Of a stretch of DNA of 64,000 bases, positions 59,894 through 64,000 are shown piece after piece. The stretch is from Gp6-AA40 sp035492455 (GTDB taxonomy: Bacteria > Acidobacteriota > Vicinamibacteria > Vicinamibacterales > UBA2999). Under the pieces are notes generated by a model. That model saw only the letters and a program-made list of their open reading frames with translations, did no database searches and was not told the DNA's origin. The position numbers and the translations under genes are program-made. Every line of letters starts with the position of its first letter. Within the stretch, counting starts at the first letter, position 1. Where the stretch lies: the NCBI GenBank assembly GCA_035492455.1, contig DATJJE010000016.1, forward strand, positions 1-64,000. The letters run 5' to 3'.

Positions 59894-62020
59894 GTGTTCG
59901 GGTTGCTGCTCGGCCTCGTCGCGCTCGTCTTCCTCTTCCTGCCGGTGCTCTCGTTCATCCGCAGCATCCAACTCGGGCGGCAGCTCGACGACCTGGGCCG
60001 GCGGCTCGATCATCTCGAGCGGCGGGTCACGCAGGCCGATCCGCTACCGCCGCCGCGACCGGTGACGCCGCGCGTAGTCGTTCCACCGCCAACAATCGCA
60101 CCGCCACCGTTCATTCCACCGCCGGCTGTTCCGACGGCGACCGCTGGCGTTCCGCCCGCGCCCGTCACGCCCGTCGCGACTGTGGAGACAGAGCTCGATC
60201 TCGAGGAGCGCATCGGCGGCCGCTGGCTGCAGCACGCCGGCCTGATCGTTCTGCTGCTCGGCGTCGCCTTCTTTCTGCGCTATGCGTTCGAGCACGAGTG
60301 GCTCTCGCCAGCGATCCGCGTCGGTCTCGGCATTGTCGCCGGCGTCGTGATGGTGGGGGGCGGCATCCGTCTCGCCGCCCGTTATCGCAACTACGGACTG
60401 CTCGTCAGCGGCGGCGGCATCGCGGTGTTGTTTCTGTCGGTCTATGCGGGATTCAACCTGTACTCGCTCTTCGGACCACAGATCGCGTTCGGTCTTCTCG
60501 TTGCGGTGACCGTCGCGGCGGCCGCACTCGCGGATCGCACCGGCGCACAGGCGATTGCCATCGTCGCCGTCTGCGGCGGGTTCGCCACGCCGTTTCTGGT
60601 CGGCGGCGGCGGCGATCAGCAGGTGCGGTTGTTCTCGTACGTGGCGCTGCTGATTGCCGCGACCATGTATCTGGCACATCGCCGCAGCTGGCGATGGCTG
60701 AATGTCGTCAGCCTTGTCCTGACGATTGTCGTCGTCCTGTCATGGGCGGAGGTCTACTACTTCGATGACAAGTACCTGCGCACAGAGCTGTTCCTGACGC
60801 TCTACGTCGCGATGTTCGTCGACATCCTGCGGCGTTCGTGGACGACGAGCGGAAGAGCGTACGTAGCGGCGCTGCTCGTAGCGCCCATCGGCTACCACCT
60901 ATGGTCGGTGGTGACACTGGCGCCGCATGGCCTCGCCTTCCTCATTTATCTGATCGCCTTCACGGCGCTGGCCGTGATGCTGAGCGTACGGGAAGAGTCA
61001 ACGCTGATGCGCGCCGCTGCCTTCGTCGCCATGGCGCTGCCGCTCGGTGCGTGGATTGACGCCAATCAGTGGCGGGGATGGGTGCTGACGTCGTGTGCCG
61101 CCATCGCCGGCATCTATGCGATGCACCTCGTCGCCCAGCTGCGCGCGGCGACAAGCGACGAGCCGTTCGACGAGCGCGAGGTACTGCTCATACACGCCAA
61201 CGGCGTCGGCATGTATGTCGCGTTGTATCAGGTGCTGGTCGATACGCTATCGATCGCGCAGCTGTCCGGTCTCGCGGTGCTGTTGGCGCTGGTCAACGCG
61301 GGCCTCTGGATGTCGCTGCGCCGAGTCGCAGCGATTCCGGCACTGCACTGGCTTGGTGTCGCCTTCACGTTGATCGCCACCGCCGTCTGGCTGCAGTTCG
61401 GTGGTCCATGGGCAATCGTCATGTGGGCGACGGAAGGCGCCGTAGTGCTGTGGATCGCGGTGCAGGCGGGGAGCCACTGGCTCCGCGTCGGTGCCTGGCT
61501 GCTGCTTGCGATGGCCGCGTTCCGCTGGGCCCAATCCGACATCCAGGAGACCACCACGAGCTACACGCTGCTGCTGAACGCGCGAGCGCTTACCGGTGCG
61601 TATCTCGTCGCATTGCTCTATTTCGCGGCGTGGAAGAGCGCGGATCTCGAGCGCGCGGTGCTGACGATCGCGGCAAGCGTCGTCACGGTCATTGTCATTT
61701 CGATGGAAATCGTGTCGTTCTGGACGGTTCGCAGCGGCAGCGCCGATGCACTCGTCGCGCGCGAGATGATGCTGTCGGCGTCGTGGGTTGCCTACGCCGC
61801 GGTGCTCGTCGCGCTCGGCATCTGGCGCAGCTACGCACCCATTCGATATTTCGCGATCACGCTGTTCGGTATCGCGCTGGTGAAAGTGTTCCTCGTCGAC
61901 CTGGAGACACTCGGCGGGATTTATCGCGTGGCAGGATTTCTCGTCGTCGGGCTCATCCTGCTCGTGGTGTCGTTCCTGTATCAGCGGAACACCGCTGCGA
62001 AGACTACTTCGCAGCGGTGA
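59894..62020 (+). CDS. DUF2339 integral membrane protein
   Basis: The 708-residue product starts at GTG 59894. An N-terminal helix and a Pro-rich linker (PPPRPVTPRVVVPPPTIAPP) precede a large multi-pass region with DUF2339 hallmarks: RIGGRWLQHAGLIVLLLGVAFFLRYAFE, YGLLVSGGGIAVLFLSVYAGFNLYSL, AIVAVCGGFATPFLV. About 20 transmembrane helices. Function unknown; the DUF2339 family has no known activity. It overlaps the convergent small secreted gene by 17 bp. Confidence 0.88.
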   Translation: MFGLLLGLVALVFLFLPVLSFIRSIQLGRQLDDLGRRLDHLERRVTQADPLPPPRPVTPRVVVPPPTIAPPPFIPPPAVPTATAGVPPAPVTPVATVETELDLEERIGGRWLQHAGLIVLLLGVAFFLRYAFEHEWLSPAIRVGLGIVAGVVMVGGGIRLAARYRNYGLLVSGGGIAVLFLSVYAGFNLYSLFGPQIAFGLLVAVTVAAAALADRTGAQAIAIVAVCGGFATPFLVGGGGDQQVRLFSYVALLIAATMYLAHRRSWRWLNVVSLVLTIVVVLSWAEVYYFDDKYLRTELFLTLYVAMFVDILRRSWTTSGRAYVAALLVAPIGYHLWSVVTLAPHGLAFLIYLIAFTALAVMLSVREESTLMRAAAFVAMALPLGAWIDANQWRGWVLTSCAAIAGIYAMHLVAQLRAATSDEPFDEREVLLIHANGVGMYVALYQVLVDTLSIAQLSGLAVLLALVNAGLWMSLRRVAAIPALHWLGVAFTLIATAVWLQFGGPWAIVMWATEGAVVLWIAVQAGSHWLRVGAWLLLAMAAFRWAQSDIQETTTSYTLLLNARALTGAYLVALLYFAAWKSADLERAVLTIAASVVTVIVISMEIVSFWTVRSGSADALVAREMMLSASWVAYAAVLVALGIWRSYAPIRYFAITLFGIALVKVFLVDLETLGGIYRVAGFLVVGLILLVVSFLYQRNTAAKTTSQR

Positions 62021-62354
62021 TCGATCGCACGGTGATCTTGTTCGTCTTCGCGTCCAGCGTGCCGGTGACGGTCACCTTCTGCGCTGCGAACTTCTCCGGC
62101 GTCTTCTGATCGCTCAGCTCGTAGACCTTTGTTCCATCGGTCAGCACGTAGGTTGCGCCGTGCGCTTCGACGCACGCCTTCACGCAGTCCGCATCGGTCG
62201 GCCCCATCTGCATCTTCGAGTGATCACCCGTTGCGCACATGGAGTCGGTGATGATGCCGGTGAAGGTCTGCGCCTTCGGCGCCTGCGCTGCCGAGAGCGA
62301 CGACAGGGCCAGCACGCCTGCCAAGATCGTGAACTGAAACCTGATAGCTGACAC
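62004..62354 (-). CDS. Small secreted protein, DUF5818-like
   Basis: The 116-residue product has a signal peptide (MSAIRFQFTILAGVLALSSLSAA). The mature part reads TFTGIITDSMCATGDHSKMQMG, DCVKACVEAHGATYVLTDG and TVTGTLDAKTNKITV, with three Cys, similar to DUF5818-like secreted proteins. Function unknown. It converges with DUF2339 and is 10 bp downstream of 62365-62907 on the same strand. Confidence 0.7.
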   Translation of the reverse strand: MSAIRFQFTILAGVLALSSLSAAQAPKAQTFTGIITDSMCATGDHSKMQMGPTDADCVKACVEAHGATYVLTDGTKVYELSDQKTPEKFAAQKVTVTGTLDAKTNKITVRSITAAK

Positions 62355-62364
62355 CTCGAACCTC

Positions 62365-62907
62365 TTATTCGCCGGGCGTCATCAGGTGCGCCGTCGTGGT
62401 CCCCGCATTCATGATCCAGACGCCGCCGCCCCTGCCGTTCTCCGGCAGGCCCATCGACGCCTGCGTGGCGCCGGGGACCGCGATGGTCATGTGCGTGCGC
62501 GCCATCTCCTTGCTCGGACCCATCAGGTGATACCAGACCGATCCGAACACGGGCTTCTCGCGCTTGCCGCTCTTCTCGAGATCGGCGAGCTGCGCTTCCG
62601 ACTTCATCTTGTCGCCGAGCGCTTCGGCCTCGAGGTTCTGCTTGACGCGCGGCAGATTGCGCTGGTCCGTGCATTCGAGCGAGAACGGCTGCTGCAGCGG
62701 GAAGCCGGAGCGGTCGTAGCAGACCAGTCCGTTCTTCGATGGCTTGACGGTGTCGTACGTATGGTCGGGCTTCCACTTGACGACGCCGGCATCGGCGCGC
62801 AGGTTCGCCGGCAGCGCGAGTGTTGTCGGGTCGACGTCGGATGTCTGCGCGAACGCGCCGGCGAACATGGCGAGAACGCCGAGGGCAAGCAGCGCAATGC
62901 GTTTCAT
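62365..62907 (-). CDS. Secreted protein of unknown function
   Basis: The 180-residue product has a signal peptide (MKRIALLALGVLAMFAGAFA) and a perfect AGGAGG ribosome binding site before ATG 62907. The body contains VVKWKPDHTYDTVKPSKNG, FSLECTDQRNL and HMTIAVPGATQASMGLPENGRGGGVWIMNAG, and ends TPGE. No family named. It is followed by the DUF5818-like gene and may share its transcript. Confidence 0.65.
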   Translation of the reverse strand: MKRIALLALGVLAMFAGAFAQTSDVDPTTLALPANLRADAGVVKWKPDHTYDTVKPSKNGLVCYDRSGFPLQQPFSLECTDQRNLPRVKQNLEAEALGDKMKSEAQLADLEKSGKREKPVFGSVWYHLMGPSKEMARTHMTIAVPGATQASMGLPENGRGGGVWIMNAGTTTAHLMTPGE

Positions 62908-62984
62908 GAGGTCCTCCTGGACGGCCTGACGGCGTCCCTTCCTATAGGCCGCTGAGAATAGCACGCAATGGTAGATCTAATGAC

Positions 62985-64000
62985 GTGGCCGACGACATCC
63001 TCCTAACCAAAGGCGATCCCCAGATTTTTCTCCGCGCGAAGTATGCGAACAGACACGGACTGGTGTCCGGGGCGACCGGAACAGGCAAGACCGTGTCGCT
63101 GATGGTGATTGCTGAAGGACTGTCGCGTATCGGCGTTCCGGTGTTCATGGCCGACGTCAAAGGAGATGTCGCGGGGCTGGCGATGCCGGGCGCCGGCGAC
63201 GCAACGCCGGTCGTCTTCTGGGATCTCGAACACAAAGCCGGCCACCGGGTTCGCGCAACCGTCAGCGAGGTCGGTCCGTCGCTGCTCGCACGCATGCTCG
63301 AGCTCAACGATGTCCAGGCTGGCGTCCTCGACATCACCTTCAAGCTCGCCGACGAGCAGGGGCTGCTGCTGCTCGACCTCGACGATCTCCGTGCACTGTT
63401 GAATCTGGTGTCGGAGAAGCATGCGGAAGTGTCGCAGCGCTACGGCCTCGTCAGCGCGCAGTCGGTTGCTGCCATTCAACGAGCGTTGCTCCGCCTCGAA
63501 GGTGAGGACGGCAAACAGTTCTTTGGCGAACCGGCGCTCGAACTGACGGACCTTATGCGCACCGATCTGACAGGCCGCGGCATCGTCAGCATTCTCGCCG
63601 CCGATCGACTCGTGCTGAAACCGCGTCTGTATTCAACGTTCCTGCTGTGGCTTCTTTCGGAGCTGTTCGAACAGCTGCCGGAAGTCGGCGATCTCGACGA
63701 GCCGAAGCTCGCCTTCGTATTCGACGAAGCGCATCTTCTCTTCGACGATGCGCCGCCGGCGCTGGTGGAGCGAATCGAGCAAGTCGTCCGGCTGATTCGA
63801 TCAAAAGGTGTGGGCGTCTATTTCTGCTCGCAGTTTCCCGACGACGTGCCCGGAGAAATTCTCGGGCAGCTTGGCAATCGCATTCAGCACGCGTTGCGCG
63901 CGTTCACACCGCGCGATCAGAAGGCAGTGAAGACCGCGGCGGAGACGTTCGTCGCCAATCCAAAGATCGATGTGGCAAAGGCCATCGCGCAACTTGGCGT
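62985..64000 (+). CDS. HerA-like/DUF853 ATPase (partial, runs off the window)
   Basis: The visible 338 residues start at GTG 62985 and reach the window end without a stop. The domain order is FLRAKYANRHGLVSGATGTGKT (Walker A, GATGTGKT 29-36), VFMADVKGDVAGLA, GLVSAQSVAAIQRALLRL, and LAFVFDEAHLLF (Walker B, D247EAH250). It matches HerA-C/DUF853 ATPases, which act in DNA end processing or transfer. The gene diverges from the secreted-protein gene at 62365. Confidence 0.88.
   Translation, partial: MADDILLTKGDPQIFLRAKYANRHGLVSGATGTGKTVSLMVIAEGLSRIGVPVFMADVKGDVAGLAMPGAGDATPVVFWDLEHKAGHRVRATVSEVGPSLLARMLELNDVQAGVLDITFKLADEQGLLLLDLDDLRALLNLVSEKHAEVSQRYGLVSAQSVAAIQRALLRLEGEDGKQFFGEPALELTDLMRTDLTGRGIVSILAADRLVLKPRLYSTFLLWLLSELFEQLPEVGDLDEPKLAFVFDEAHLLFDDAPPALVERIEQVVRLIRSKGVGVYFCSQFPDDVPGEILGQLGNRIQHALRAFTPRDQKAVKTAAETFVANPKIDVAKAIAQLG

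Overview
The window is GC-rich, tightly packed bacterial chromosome with short spacers, many ATGA-type overlaps and signal peptides on roughly half of the products. The gene content points to Acidobacteriota, most likely the Vicinamibacteria/Luteitalea branch. It has a TonB-dependent receptor with an N-terminal carboxypeptidase-regulatory domain, DUF6152 and GHWEGDTLV-type secreted proteins in several copies, a DUF3300-DUF2950 pair, NHL propellers and a B12-dependent ribonucleotide reductase. This placement rests on gene content alone. I see no rRNA, tRNA, CRISPR array, phage or insertion sequence.

Layout. 0-4 kb (minus strand): DUF6152 and two GHWEGDTLV proteins, a DUF6064 membrane protein and a Tat-exported HAD dehalogenase. 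4-7.5 kb: nrdJ behind a paired NrdR-box promoter, with repeat palindromes inside its reading frame. 7.5-12.7 kb: two NHL propellers, an outer-membrane barrel, a decayed MmcQ/YjbR gene and an S33-type hydrolase. 12.8-18.7 kb: DUF2130, small membrane and secreted proteins, DUF488, a coupled DUF1990-type pair with a membrane protein, and a GlcG/HbpS-like protein. 18.7-24.3 kb: an AMP-forming ligase coupled to DUF2490, a winged-helix/hydrolase fusion and a SoxC-like plus cytochrome c pair. 24.3-36.6 kb: an M28 peptidase and an M28-like Tat protein, a propeller lipoprotein, a MASE1 histidine kinase facing a REC-MEDS regulator, DUF2950-DUF3300, an esterase and a cyclase. 36.7-42.6 kb: amidohydrolases, a VOC protein and further GHWEGDTLV/DUF6152 copies, mostly translationally coupled. 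42.6-53 kb: a RapA-like SNF2 helicase, DUF1207, DUF488 copy 2, a diguanylate cyclase and the TonB receptor. 53-64 kb: a MOSC-DinB fusion, a cupin/MarR divergon with clear operators, an Mla-type ATPase, a compact methyltransferase-nuclease pair, SRPBCC, TonB, a SAM methyltransferase, DUF2339, two small secreted proteins and the start of a HerA-like ATPase.

How it fits together. Much of the cargo is exported: signal peptides, Tat signals, lipoboxes and outer-membrane barrels. It is consistent with periplasmic turnover of organic compounds, but no complete named pathway can be read. The most unusual signals are a dispersed family of short palindromes of the type GTAG-GGC-G-ACCT-TC-AGGT-C-GCC, three of which are translated in frame inside nrdJ (two) and an acyl-CoA-ligase-like gene (one), and a set of uncommon domain fusions (winged helix-hydrolase, MOSC-DinB, REC-MEDS). 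A small DNA methyltransferase is coupled to a PD-(D/E)XK-like protein and may be a restriction-modification pair.
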